A stretch of DNA of 64,000 bases from Oxytricha trifallax (taxonomy: Eukaryota; Ciliophora; Spirotrichea; Sporadotrichida; Oxytrichidae). Below, one piece after another: positions 32,841 to 44,907 of this stretch. Location: NCBI GenBank assembly GCA_000711775.1, contig ARYC01001842.1, positions 1 through 64,000 of the forward strand. The letters run 5' to 3'. Below the pieces are notes generated by a model. The model did no database searches. It was not told where the DNA came from and saw nothing but the letters and a program-made list of their open reading frames with translations. Every line of letters starts with the position of its first letter. Within the stretch, counting starts at the first letter, position 1. The position numbers were made by a program, and so were the translations under genes.

Positions 32841-34375
32841 ATGCGAGCTTTGGGTCAGTTTATGACAGTGATTATATAGATTAAATGATAAGGATGTGAT
32901 GAGTATAATGAATAACTCAAACCTATTCTTAATAAAAGAGTAAAATCATTAGTGTAGAGTGACTAATAAAATAATTGTGGTTAGATAAGTAATTTAATGC
33001 AATTTAAAGGAAATAGATTTTTAGAAGTTGAGTAGTTCAAAGCGCTAATCAGCCATTTCTAACATTAACTATGGCAAAAATACCAAAGCTAAGCTAATAT
33101 CAGTTTTGGTAGCAGGTAGTCTGCCACTAATGCTTTAGGAGCAATTGTATTTTATTCTGAAAATTCTTTCTAAAACTGTCTTGATTTCGCCGTATCTTGC
33201 CAAAATACTTGCATCATCAGAGGAAATCTCTGTAGGTACAGTAGTATTCCTATAGAGAATACCTCAAGACAGCAGAGGAATTCCAGTGACTGCTCTGGCG
33301 TTTTAGCGCAAGTTTTATTTCTGAAATCTTCAGGAAGAGGGAGAGGTAAACGTCTGGCTTCAAGCATTGTCATCTCTCTTTCGTAGTAGTCATCTTTAAC
33401 TGAATAATCCCACTGATATATATAAATTTCTAACTCCAATTTACTAGTAGCTGCCAATTTCTCTGGAAAAAAAGCATGGTTCCAGATCGTAAGAGTGCTG
33501 CTAGAAAACTATTGCTCATTTTTAAACTTATTATATTTTAATTAATTTTCATTTTATAATTATTATATCACTTTTATACATCTTATGAAAGACTGCTCCC
33601 CAAATCTCCTGCTACTCTGACTCTCTCCTAGAGACTAAAATGTTTCATCGCAAATTTCCAGAGTTTCACATATCTGCTTAATCGATAGCTAACATATATA
33701 AAAAGAACGGAATATCTTACAAGACAGTCAATCACATTAAGAGAATGATTTACTTTAATGTTCCATTTTATAAGGATAATTTAAATTATATTCAATTAAA
33801 TGCAGAAAGCTTAAGAGCATAATATAAAGTTCATACACGCTGATGAGGCTGTCTGTATTCACGATAAAGGTCTTGGTACAAGAAGTACAGCAGCATTGAA
33901 GTTTATTACTAAAAGGTTAAGATTTAAGTTCACGTTATTCTTGGTGGAATCAGTGAAGATAATGGACTAGAGACTTATATTATTCCCCCTCGCTTAATAA
34001 AGAGTGAATAATACATAAAGTTCTTGATATAACTCAGAGATAAGTCTGCTGACGAAGAAATTATTCTGTTTGTAGATAACTTATCAGTCCAATAAACTAA
34101 GGAAGAATTATGAAAGAATTATGAAAGACTAAACATATGAATTGTATTTAATGTCCCTTGCAGCCCTTATTTTGATGGAATTGAGTAGTATTGGTGCCTA
34201 TCGAAAGGGCATTACAAGAAACTACTACTCAACCATTTGATGCATGATTTGAAGTTATATACTTAAAATTTTTATAAAGAATGCTGCTTAGAAAGTCAGC
34301 GAAGAGAAAGCTAAGGTGTGTGCGAGAGAAGTGAGATTTTGTGTTTATAAATAAGTTTTAGATTTAAACGAATGA
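32841..34375 (+). pseudogene. TBE-3 transposase remnant, split
   Basis: This matches the TBE-2 transposase from 32841 (MRALGQFMTVI region) to about 33020, is interrupted by foreign sequence, and resumes at about 33625 (MFHRKFPEFHISAQS) to the end YKQVLDLNE-TGA at 34373-34375. Around 190 bp of the expected gene is missing at the interruption. There are many frame changes and a damaged first-Asp region, so it is not functional. Confidence 0.8.
32855..33520 (-). CDS. foreign open frame inside TBE-3, unknown
   Basis: In the ciliate code the minus strand is open for about 220 codons to TGA 32855-32857. The 5' part (33160-33520), which has no TBE counterpart, looks like true protein: IWNHAFFPEKLAATSKLELE, YIYQWDYSVKDDYYEREM, ARRLPLPLPEDFRNKTCAK, QSLEFLCCLEVFSIGILLYL. 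It continues KEFSEQNTIAPKALVADYLL. From about 33020 downward it runs antisense to TBE transposase DNA, where the opening is probably accidental. No family was recognised. It may be an MDS or host-gene piece placed in the dead transposon. Confidence 0.45.
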
Positions 34376-34381
34376 ATAAGT

Positions 34382-35175
34382 TCACATATTAAATTAGCCC
34401 TTAAAGGGATTTGGCTTTTCTTTCTTTTCTTCCTCTTATGGCTTGCTTGGGCCTATATTTCTTCTCTTAGTGCCAGCTCCTGCATCTATGTTCATCTCGT
34501 CTGGCTTTTATAAATCTTTGAAAAGTCTCTTACTCAATTCATTCTTTACTTGAGACTTTCTCTCTCTTTTTAATTTGCTGCGCTTTTTCATCAAGTTTAT
34601 AGCAGTACCAGGTTTTTCTATAAAGTTATAAGGTTAAGCTTATTTGAGATGAATGTATGCTTCTGCAGTTCCTGCAGCCAAGTGTCACTGATTTTAATTC
34701 CCTGCTTCTATTTCTCTTCAGGAGAGATGCTGTAGCGTTTCTTGTGACCTTTTTAAAAATAACATCATTTAAGTACTCAGGTTTCAGAGTTCCAAGAACA
34801 TCAAAAAAGAAGTTTCTCTCTGGCAACTCATTAGAGAGTTGTAACTTGGAAGGAAAGTAGAGAGCAACATCTGGATCACTCATCTCATCATCATAGAAGT
34901 TTGTAACTGATATTTATAGGTAGTTAGGTATCTCTATCAACTATAATTCATTTGTTTTAAAAGCTTTTTTATATTCGCTTCGGAATGTTTTAAGAATGAG
35001 ATTTTTGTTCCATCCTAGCCTGAGTTTTATTAAGAACAATCCACTATGGTTGAAGAATTAGTGTTTGATGAAAACTTACTTTACTAACCAAGTATCTGTA
35101 AAGATTTTTCTTATGTCGAAATTTCCTATTAATTCTTGAGATTATATTCTTCATTTCATAATCCATAGACTCCAT
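34382..35175 (-). pseudogene. TBE-3 22-kDa-class remnant
   Basis: Start-equivalent ATG at 35175. Recognisable segments are IPNYL near 34920, DVALYFPSKLQLSNELPERN and FFFDVLGTLKPEYLN, with C-terminal TKRRNIG-type sequence and a TGA at 34382-34384. Frame changes are numerous. Layout is as in TBE-2. Confidence 0.75.
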
Positions 35176-35709
35176 CTTGTTTCATCTTTCTATAAATGTT
35201 TGGAAAACTTAATATTGATATCAAAAGCTTAAAAAAATATAATACTAAAATGGAAGAAACAACTGGAGATCAATCTTTAAGATGATTCGGAAAAAAATGA
35301 AAGAACTTGCTACAAGTATCAAAGTATGAATTTAACTTCCATTTTTATCAAACTTTATCGATTAAATTGCTCCAAATAATAGTTAATTTAATTAGGGAGC
35401 ATCCTAATTTAATTTAACTTAATTAGGAGGTTAAATTTTGTTCAAAACCGTATTATGGGTGCATTAAAAATATTAATATTTAAAAAGATCACATCCTAAT
35501 TTTATTAGAACACTTTTAGGACTACCGCCTCAACCCTCAAAACATGTTAGATAGATTTTAATTTATAAAATAGATGAATTACTATATATATTTTATCAAA
35601 AGTTAACGCATTCAAATTTTATTGTTTATTCTTTTTTTTATTTAACCTATGAGATTTCTTTGTAACTCTGTTCTATCGCGCTTTTTTAATTATTAAGAGT
35701 ATCTAATAA

Positions 35710-37694
35710 GTGAGCGGCAACCAACTAAGAAAAGCGGCACAGGTTGGCATAAGTCAGTAAAAACTATCATTCATAAATTAAAAGAAAGTCCAGACTACAT
35801 CAACTATGGAACTAAAATTCTTTTACCTGATGTCGAAAATTTCGAATAGCTAATAAATTGTTAAATATAAATGCATAGTTAAGAAAATTAATGGTAAGTT
35901 CCAATTAAAATAGCAGAAGAGGAAGAGAGAAGAAAGGAAAAAATCAATTATTTTTGCTATTATCATTCATAAATCTTTGAAATTTAAAATTAATTGCTAG
36001 TTAAATAAAAACAGAAATAAAATTCATTATCTACAATTAAAAATGGATCTCAAAAAAGCAAGTCCTTAATGTTCAATAAAGTAAGTTTTTCTCATATTTT
36101 TCTATAATAAAGTAATACAATTCAAAATATCATATATTTTATCATAATTTTTGGATTTTTTAAAAAATTAAATATACTTTTATTGATAAGGATTGTGGAT
36201 GTTCATAGTTTCACTAGAAATGACAAGAAGTTTAATTGCAGAACAAAGAGAAAGACAATAGTGATATATCCCTTACTAGCATTATTGATAAAATACGTAG
36301 ATAATTAGCTGATATTCATCACAAAACTATGTGTTCGCTCAAATAGAACATTTTAAGAAAATATAATAATATTAAATTCCTAAAAATAAAATGAATTACA
36401 GTTAGTAATATAGATAGCAAAAATGCAATTATCTCTCACATTATATAGTAATTTTCTCATATTTATCCAAACTAATTTATGCATATCATTTCATTGTTAG
36501 TTTTAATTTATTTCGAATTTAGAATTTCCAAATGTTATGTATTTTATCAATAATGCGAGAGAATTTTCATTTATAAATCTGCTCTCAGTATTCTAACAAA
36601 CCAAAGCTCTATCTTAATCATGATAATATTGAAAGTAAATATTTTTGCCCTTAATGTAATAAGTAATATAATAATTCATGAGATCTGAACATTTACTTAG
36701 AAAATAATGTTAATAAGTTTGAGGTAATAAATCCTGAGAATAGTGAGATATTCCTTTAAAAAAAACTAAGAGTTCCCTTGGGTCTCTGGAGCAAAGAGTT
36801 AATAATAAAATTAAAGCTAAAAAGCAGTGTGAAACTACCCTGCCTCTAAGATAGTAAAAATTACAGTATAAATAGAAGCATTGAAGCCACCAATATTGAA
36901 TCTAATAGACTTTAGAAATTGTAGAGAAAGTTTTATTATTTTTTAGGACAAATTTGAGAAGAAAGTGATTTCAGATCAACAATATGCTTAGATGATATAC
37001 CCTCACTACTTTAGATGAAATGGCAAGTATCAGATGGAATTCGTAAATGAATACTAAGCATCTACAAATGCTATTATAGAAGGAGTAGGGTTAAAATAAG
37101 CTTGATTCAATATTGCTCGCTCAAGATAACAGAGCTTTTCGCTTATCAATCTACTAAATGTCTTAAGAGACTATAATTATAATTAAATAATAGATAAACA
37201 ACTGCTTCTCATCAAACAAATGTTTGCTAAGAAATTTAGGAGCATCATAACTTAGGTTATGCACTTAGAGAATTTAACTTTAGAATATTATGATAATGTT
37301 TCTCCCTTCAGAGTGGTTGTTATAGGTTTCAATAAATCATAAAGAGTCAATGCATATGGGCTTGAAATGTTCATGGCATTCCTAGTTACTTTCCTTAAAG
37401 AGAAGACTCGAGAAATGGCGATATCAAGTGGAATATTTGGGCTCTAACAGAAATATTAGCAGAATGCGATTTGCCAAGAAATGAATACTACAGCTGTAAA
37501 AGAGAGAAAGATTCAAATCTGAGAATACTGCAGTATAATTGCTAGAACAAGGTTAAAGTTAAAATGCGGGATATAGTTGAGTAAATATTTACCAAGCCAA
37601 ACCACAGAGCAGAACAAACAATTGATCAAATTATGAGACGAATAGGATCAAGCTTAGAAAGTAAACTCATGATGCCTAGATACTGTTTGATTGA
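35710..37694 (+). pseudogene. TBE-3 57-kDa-class remnant
   Basis: The start codon is GTG where TBE-2 has ATG (GTGAGCGGCAAC). The N-terminal part reaches about 35940; about 600 bp of AT-rich DNA without TBE match follows; then the finger region (CP.CNKQYN) resumes near 36640 and the kinase-like part with GFNKSQRV (the DFN site) near 37325. The end is near TGA 37692-37694. Extensively decayed. Confidence 0.75.
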
Positions 37695-37952
37695 ATAGTT
37701 AAAAATAGACCCTTCTAATACTCTAGCATTATGATTAAATTTTAACCTTAATCCCTTAATCCCCTACATAGACCCTAATTAAAAGTTTAATATAATATGA
37801 GTTAACTGCCTTCTTTAATCCATAAAGGCCATTACTATTGAAAAAGTTTGATTCACATTTTATTTAAAATCATATAATCTAAAAGCAAATATGTTGAACA
37901 TTATGTTTTTAAGTGTATTATCACACACTTAAACTTATATAGTAAATTAAAT

Positions 37953-38400
37953 TAACCGTCGGCAATTAAAAAAAGTGCCGACAGTTGCTGCGATATATTA
38001 AATTATTGAACTTTATATAAAAGAAAATTAATTAATAATTACTCTTAGTTAATCATAATTTAAAGGGTTTAGGATTCAAAAATCCTAATAAATATCACTA
38101 ATCCTTAAAGATCTTTTTTAATCTAAAAAGAACTTTAAAATGAACAAAATAGTAAATAATAATAATGATTTATCATTTGTAAATTATTATCATTAAATCT
38201 CTTAATAGGACTCTAAAAATTCTTTATAGATAATTACAGATATAAAATGATTACAAATATATATCAGGATTTTTGAAGTCCTAAACTTATAATATCATGA
38301 TCAAGAAATGTTGGCAATTAATTAGATAAAACATAAAAAAGTACTCTTTATTATAAAATCGCAGCAATGGTCGGGATTATTTTAAAATTGCCGAAGGTCA
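37953..38400. mobile_element. foldback element nested in TBE-3
   Basis: The outer ends TTAACCGTCGGCAATT and AATTGCCGAAGGTCAA are inverted. The inversion continues through GCTGCGAT.../...ATCGCAGC and TTTAGGATTCAAAAATCCT to a centre near 38176, so nearly all of the 448 bp is two inverted arms of about 220 bp. Arms differ at many positions, so it is older than the 9.2-kb element. It encodes nothing. It interrupts the right-end region of TBE-3, hence inserted after it. Confidence 0.75.
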
Positions 38401-38582
38401 AGAAAATGAACTAATTATGATAGTTAGAAATATAATCTGAATAAGAGTTTGATGGTTATTAAATTTTATTTTTAATTTATATTAACTCAAATTTTATAAT
38501 ATAATAATATTGACAATCGTCATTGTTTTTATGGAATCAATCAAAAACTCAATCAAATTACTTAAGGGGTTATAATCGATAA

Positions 38583-39683
38583 TGGAGCTTGTGAACTCTG
38601 AACTGGCGATCCTGGTCTTAAAATACTTTTATTCTATGATATGTATTTTTTAAAGGATCCTGATTAGAAATCTATAGTACCTGAACGCTTTGTATCAAAT
38701 TTTCGCATTCCTTTGCTTTAGAGTTTAAATGAGCAATTCTCCTTTATTAGAATACGTTTCTGTTTTAGACCCTATCCTAGTAAAAATTCGTACTTAAATT
38801 GACCTCATTAATAATTATCAAGAGGGATTATATATCTTGCCTACATCGAAGCACTGCCGTTAATTCACGATCTTTAGCTCCTCAAATCTAAAAATATTTT
38901 ATACATATTTTTATGGTACTTTCGCAAGTTTATATCGCCAAAGTGCCATAAACGGCTCCAAGGTGCTTAGTATTTTTATAATTTAAATGGCGAGCTTATA
39001 AATATCGGAGTTCATCACTTCTGAATTTTGAAAATAGTTCTCCAGTTGCTACAACATTTTTGCCTGATATTGATTCATTCACTCGAGATTTAGTTCAAAC
39101 TTCAGAGTGGTACTTAGCATGCTTTCTTCTTTTTGACCTCCTCCCTTATGTCAGGCATATGCTATTTTTTTGAGTATAAATCTCCATCACTATTTGTTTG
39201 ACCGGCTCGATGCATATCAACAAACTCACTATTATTACTGCTACCTGATGAGTTTTTATTCGATAGCTGCCTGTTCAAATTCTTTCACGAAGTTGATCTT
39301 TATTTTCTAGAAAATCATTGAAGTTACTAACATACCTTGTTAAAAGCTCATTCTCATCCAGATCCAAAAATACTTATTTCATTTGTACTTTCCCAATAAT
39401 AACTGATAATATTTATATCGATTGATATTTTGGTCTTCATTACAAATTTACGGAAGGTGAAAAACCCTTTGACTAAACCAACTTTGTCTTTTTTAGGTGA
39501 ACTGAAAGATTTTACTGTTATTTTATTTGGTAGAGAATCAGGATTTGGCTAAGCTTATTGGTATATTCTATTGAGATTGTGTTGAAACTTCTCTCTATAA
39601 TTGAATTCATATGAAAAAGGAGAAATAGCTACGTTAGGCCGAGTAAGCTGCTTTTGATTGTTGATTTTCATTTCGTAAGTCAT
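38583..39683 (-). pseudogene. unknown gene, complete outline but frame-broken
   Basis: ATG 39683 starts a convincing N-terminus (MTYEMKINNQKQLTRPNV, NRIYQQAQPNPDSLPNKI, SPKKDKVGLVKGFF) that uses TAA and TAG as Gln. Downstream segments in shifting frames are VFLDLDENELLTRYVSNFND, SSGSSNNSEFVDMHRAGQ, NVVATGELFSKFRSDELRY, NTKHLGAVYGTLAI and a basic C-terminus (MRKFDTKRSGTIDFQSGSF, RPGSPVQSSQAPL) ending beside TBE-3. Four or more frame changes occur. No domain was recognised; the style is that of a Ser/Asn/Gln-rich ciliate protein. Some changes could be unseen short introns. Confidence 0.5.
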
Positions 39684-40047
39684 GTACTCTACAAAATTAG
39701 GCTCTTAAGTACTATTAGTTGATCAAATTTTTTAAATATTCATTTTCTTTATCGAAGCTTAGCCACTTTACTCCACATAATAAATTAACATTATACTTAT
39801 TTTTATTTTGACAATTTATATTGATAATTATTTACAAACATTACATTGTATATTTTTCAGTTTTTATTATATAAAATGCTTAATAACAATTAAGTTAATT
39901 ATACGGTTAATGAAATTTGCATTTTTTCAAACCTATAATGCTCATTTCAAATTAATCTGGCAGTTTAATGATTACATTTTAATTAAGTCTTTATTAAAAA
40001 CGATTAATATTAATATATGCACATTCGACTTCGAGGACTACTTAGAA
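39684..40047. other. AT-rich spacer, divergent gene starts
   Basis: AT-rich DNA between the minus-strand gene start at 39683 and the plus-strand ORF at 40048. It may hold a promoter. The plus-strand frame upstream of 40048 is open (to 39808) but its composition is spacer-like. Confidence 0.35.
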
Positions 40048-40998
40048 ATGAAGCGCCGTAATCGAACTCCATCTCCAGTCTCTGACGTCACAGATAAAAA
40101 TTAGTACTAAATAGGAGGTTAATAAGAAAATTAAGATTTTGAACTAAATATGGATCCTAATTTAACAATAACTAATTAATAATGTATTTATTAAAATTAA
40201 GTTGGATCCAGCTACGAATATATGTAGACTATCTCTAAGGCACAACTCAAAAACAGATTCGACACCAGAGAATCTTGCTTATCAATTTGGATCAATACAA
40301 TTGAATCCAAACTATTTAGAGTGACAAGAAGATTCTCTGATGCCATTACTGCTATTCACATTGGTATCGACCACAAATAACTGACTGAAATAGTCGCCAT
40401 GATTAAAATTAGAACTAATTCAGCAGTAGAAACCCCTAGACCTCTCGTTGACTTCATCAGGCTTTTTAATATCGAAATCCTGAAGAATGTCACAGCCAAT
40501 GAGGCAGCGTGTATATCTAGTGATGCAGACTATCACAACCATCTCAATAAAGTTGAAATTCATGTAAAATGTGTTTAAAAACACGCTTATTTCTTGAAGT
40601 CAGACTTTACTTAACTGATGTCTACAAGATTGAAAGAACACATCAGACATAAGGAACTTAGATTTTTTATCTAAGTTAAAACTTTGACACTCAATTTAAT
40701 TTCAAAGAATAGAGAGATTAAATTTAAATCCTCAAAAGAAAAGGAGGAAAAGGAAGAAAATCAAGAAGACAAGGGAAGAAAAACAAAGAAACAACAAAGG
40801 AAAAGGAAGAAGAAGATGAAAGACTCAGTGAAAGAGAGGACAAAATCTCCTCATTAAAGGGGCTAGTCTCTTACATTCTATCAAGCATGTTAGATCGGGG
40901 TTCCCCATAGACCTCAGTGTGATCACATTATTATTATCATTATATTATTATTAATATATACGATAATACTTTGGCAATTTCGTCTACCTTAAGATTGA
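40048..40998 (+). CDS. intact 316-residue ciliate-code protein, unknown
   Basis: ATG 40048 to TGA 40996-40998 is one uninterrupted frame of 317 codons. It begins MKRRNRTPSPVSDVTDKN and contains more than a dozen TAA/TAG read as Gln. The middle (40240-40680) looks globular and helical (AQLKNRFDTRESCLSIWIN, LVDFIRLFNIEILKNVTANE, TRLKEHIRHKELRFF). Residues about 225-265 are highly charged (KEKEEKEENQEDKGRKTKK). The last 30 residues run into a short dispersed repeat and are Ile/Leu-rich, so the true end may be earlier or at an MDS junction. No family was recognised. The start was chosen where composition rises; an in-frame extension exists upstream. It is the cleanest non-transposon gene in the window. 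Confidence 0.6.
40892..40936 (+). repeat. 45-bp dispersed repeat, copy 1
   Basis: GATCGGGGTTCCCCATAGAC followed by a CTCAGTGTGATCAC part and an ATT-rich tail. It matches 61982-62026 with few differences. The GGGG.TCCCC core is palindromic. Confidence 0.75.
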
Positions 40999-41027
40999 TT
41001 CTTAATTTAATTTTCAAATACCCCGAA

Positions 41028-41390
41028 TCAATTATAGCTATACAATAATAATAAATCATTCTGTGAGTTTTTTTTTAAATTCTTGTTATAATTTTAAATC
41101 TCAAATTTCCTTTCAGTATTCTCTTCCTCATCCTCCTTCTTCATATCTTCCCCCACATCCTCCTTCATCTTCTCCTCCACCTCAATCATTGCTTTGACTT
41201 CATTGTTTTTATATCTTCATTGGTTTCCCATTTTCTATTTCATTTTGTGGCTTTCTCATTACCTTCCTTTGGTGGAGATGAGGGAAAATTTTTCTTTCTC
41301 AAATTTTTTTCCCATTTTTGTTGAGGAAAGGGATCTTTGTTTGTTATTAAAAGCCAGTCTGCAAAAGTCAATACTGTTTTTGATTCCCAT
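41028..41390 (-). pseudogene. acidic/basic unknown gene, convergent with 40048 ORF
   Basis: ATG 41390 starts MGIKNSIDFCRLAFNN with RSLSSTKMGKKFEKEKFSLI; a TAA and a TGA follow at about 41270. A further frame from about 41190 reads NNEVKAMIEVEEKMKEDVGE and DMKKEDEEENTERKFEI, then runs AT-rich to TGA 41028-41030. A GTAATG donor lies at the frame end, so an intron is possible. Function is unknown. FEKEKFSLIS is similar to FEKRIFFLTQ in the 50.0-50.3-kb frame, which may be a relative. Confidence 0.35.
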
Positions 41391-41410
41391 GTCAAGCCTT
41401 TAGTTTAAGC

Positions 41411-43700
41411 CGGATTCTATTAAATCGACATGTCTGGGACACATTTTACAATTTACATTTAATATGGTTTTAATAGGACCTTCTTCAATAGTCAATAGTT
41501 TTTGCTTCTAATTATTTCTCCATGATTTTATTATAAATAGTTAAGCAAAGGAGAATAAGTTATATAGGAATTTTTTTATCAATCATCCAGCAGTTTACTA
41601 TACAATAGAGTTGGCCGCGTTAATTCTTTTTTTTGAGCTTCCCATTGCCAATTGCTTAAATCAAAATGGCTGATTTTTGATGTAAATTTTTAATAAGATT
41701 TGTGTGTGGAATAATGCTTTTGTTGAGCTTAGTATCCTGCAATTAATGTATAGTTTAATTTGTGTGTTTTCTCATTTAGATGATGGTTGTACTCTTCTTC
41801 ATTTACTGTCGTTCTCTTAGATATATTTATTTTTATATTGATATTTCTTGAATAAGTTAATTAATATTAATCATGATTTCAATATTAGAATAATTTGAAA
41901 ACCAGTTCTCAATAAAATAATATAGTAATTTAGCTGTTTTATCTCTAAATCAGTATTATTAAACACCCATAATTTTTCTTTGAATCTATCATTAATTACA
42001 AATGATGCTGTATTATATTATAAAGTTATTTTTCAGATGAAAATAAAGATATTATTTGTATGATTATGGTAGAAAATTCAAATTAATAGTACCAAGAAAT
42101 TGATGTGAATAAACTTCTTAATAACTTAAATATTTTCATTAGTAAATAACTAAATAACTTGTAAGTAAACCTATATTAATAATCCGTAGTACAATAGTAT
42201 TAATTATTATTTATAAATTTAATTTAACAATAAATTATAATATGATATCCTTAAGATTGCTCCCTCTATCATTTTAATTCTACAATTCTTTTTATCTCTC
42301 TTTAAATTAGTATTTATGCATCCATTATTCCTATAATCAAATTATTGACATACAAAATAGCTTAATTACTTAATTATAATGTATTCTTTAGCACGATTTT
42401 GTGGTAAAATTAAACGATATAGCTTGTAAAAAATACATTATTTCTTATTTATTTTAAGCGTTTAGTTATTCCGTACCGATAAATATTCTCAGAGTTTAAG
42501 GAACTACTTCGCGTTGAAACATCTAAATGTAGAAAATATTTCATTAAATCTTAATATTAATTCTTACTCACTTTTGAATTTAAGTTATTGAGTTTGCATA
42601 TATATACAAATTTTCATTTCTCTCTTAGAATAGCTGTCTTTTTCTGATCATCTACTGTCATGAGCTCTCCATAAGCTTAATCGAGTGGCCATCAATATCA
42701 GTCGCAAATAAATTTTCATATTTATTTGGATTAATAAAATAAAATTCTAGATTTATTATTTAGTAAGAATAATGAAAGAGTTGCTTCCTCATTTGAAAGA
42801 TTAAAAGATTGAAATCTCAATAATTTAAACGTAAAAAATTGATTGAAACTATTTAATTAAAATAAATAGTTGTTCTAGCAAAAAAGAAGATAAGATAGCA
42901 TGTGATCATAATTAAAAGATAATTGTGAAATAACATAAACATAAGATGGTTTGTTAATTGTAAACCAAAAGATAAAATATCAAATGAATATAATATTCTA
43001 GGTTATTTAATTATTAATAAATAACTCTAACATTGAGGGAATTTTATTCTTCAGTTTAAGATTAAAATATCATTATATAGCAATTTGTGATATTCATTCA
43101 TATATATAAATATGTTTTAGAGCTTTTCTCATTAAAATACGTTTCATTAGGATATTTACTCGACCTCTGGTTCTTAGTATTTCAGAAGAAAGATTTTTAT
43201 AAAACTTCGAAGAATAAGAGAACAAAATTCACAAACACCATTAATAGAATCCTCAAACTGTATTGAAAAATTACATAACATAAAAGAGAAAATAGAATTT
43301 GAAGATAAATTTCATGCTAAATTAAATTAAAATGAGAATAATAAGTACAGGTAAAGTTTATATAATCATAGGGTTAATTCTAGTATTGGAGAACTTTAAA
43401 TATAAATGATATGAGCTTTTAAATAAGAAAATTGAATTTAATCATATCAAATATAAACTAAAACCAACTGTATTAATGAACTTTATTAATCACTTAATGT
43501 TGATAATATTTCTTGGGGTTTTATATGAAATATATTCATAATGAACTCGCAGTCCTTTTTGGTACAAAGAAAGCTATTTGATATGTCAGCTGACAAGGCT
43601 TCAGGTCCGCAAATCTTCAATTAATTTCAATCTGGAGTAATAATGGCGAGAATCATAAATTTAACTTTTTAAATATAGAACAAGTAAATAAATACCGAAG
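41411..43700. other. AT-rich DNA, no gene seen
   Basis: About 2.3 kb of AT-rich DNA. GC-richer patches near 41600-41800 and 42470-42540 show no frame I can defend. Confidence 0.4.
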
Positions 43701-44014
43701 GTTAGCTCAAAGGGAATGCATGAAGCTGATTCGCAAGATTTTCTTATTGAGATTATTGAGAACTATTAATGATTTACATAAATCAATCAGACTTATACTC
43801 AGATCCTTTCCAATGCCAACATTGAATCTAGAGCAAATTTGAGGATTTTCTCTCTAATGCGAAGTTAGAAATATCTAAAAGTGTGAATTATATTATCGCA
43901 GTACAGATGTCAAAAAGCTACACAAATGTGATAACCAGATACTTGCTAAACATTAAATAATCATGTACCCTTCAGATATTTTGAGACTTGGAAAAAGAAG
44001 AAGAATGGATTGAG
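43701..44014 (+). pseudogene. coding island, unknown
   Basis: Three adjoining segments look coding in the ciliate code: SSKGMHEADSQDFLIEIIEN; INQTYTQILSNANIESRANL; ELYYRSTDVKKLHKCDNQI with IIMYPSDILRLGKRRRMD and a TGA near 44014. They lie in different frames with TGAs at the joins. The flanks are very AT-rich. Probably part of a decayed gene or an MDS. No family was recognised. Confidence 0.35.
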
Positions 44015-44907
44015 CAGAGCATTGGAAAATGATAAAACCAGAAACTGTGAATCTATTAACCAGTGATGTTTAACTATATTTAATCATTTTTAATAAATAT
44101 TTAATTTGGCTGCAATTTTCAATAAAATTATGAAACAATACGAAGTAAAAAAAGGCTTAGCAATTAGCAATTATTATTTTTGTTGTTGTTGCAAACACTG
44201 AAATTTAAATAATAGATATTTTTATATATTTTATTTCTTCAAGAATTCAAGTATATGCCAATTTATAATAGATTTTAAGTTTTTTAATAAAGTATAATTA
44301 TAAATATGTTTTTGAATTTATAAATAAAAATAAGATGAAAATTAATAAGCAATTATGTCAAACTTCTATAAATTTATAATTACAATTCAAATTAAGTTTT
44401 TATCATATCAATGATTTAGCACAATAATATGATGGAATTTGCTAGATTAAGCTTTAATTTAAATAGACAACACATCTCTTTATTAAAATCTAACAGATTT
44501 TAAATTTAAAAATTTATACTAAAAGTCTTTGTAAGATCTTTCATAAATAATTGATTGAATTTAAGGCTTCAAAATTTAGCTCAAATAGATATCGAGGAAA
44601 CAATATAATAAACTTACTATTCAATTTAAAATGTACTGTTTTTTAATATTATAAAAATATACTCCAATATATTTGTTGATGGTATATTTTAGTGAGGATA
44701 TTTAACCTTTTAAAATAAGTCCCGTCCCATATATCCTCAAGATGACTACATTTCTTTACTTCCTAGACTAAAGGATCTTTTGCTTTTAGATTATTAACTG
44801 CAGGATAACATAATTAGAGCAAAAGAATCTAATGATTTCTGTGATACTTTTTTTTTGATTTTAATATATATTTATTATAATTTTTTAATTTGATTATAAT
44901 ATCTTGT
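44015..44907. other. AT-rich DNA, no gene seen
   Basis: Nothing is supported. A GC-richer spot at 44720-44830 has no frame. Confidence 0.4.

Larger units (their letters stand above)
32703..38575 (+). mobile_element. TBE-3, old copy of the TBE-2 family, with insertions
   Basis: The left end CAAAATACCAATACATTTTCAG is a mutated form of the TBE-2 end, with ATT before it (32700-32702). The right end is recognisable to TTACTTAAGGGGTT (about 38571), where the outer telomeric part is lost. The three TBE genes are present in order but heavily decayed, and the element is about 1.7 kb longer than TBE-2. Extra DNA lies at about 33050-33620 (a foreign open frame), between 35940 and 36560 (AT-rich), and at 37800-38530 (including a foldback element). 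Confidence 0.85.

Noticed and set aside
40236-40264. Homology between the 40048 ORF and the 25.9-kb block (both contain ACTATCTCTAAGG.ACAACTCA)
   Set aside because: The match is about 22 bp long and does not extend in DNA or protein; treated as coincidence unless an alignment shows more.
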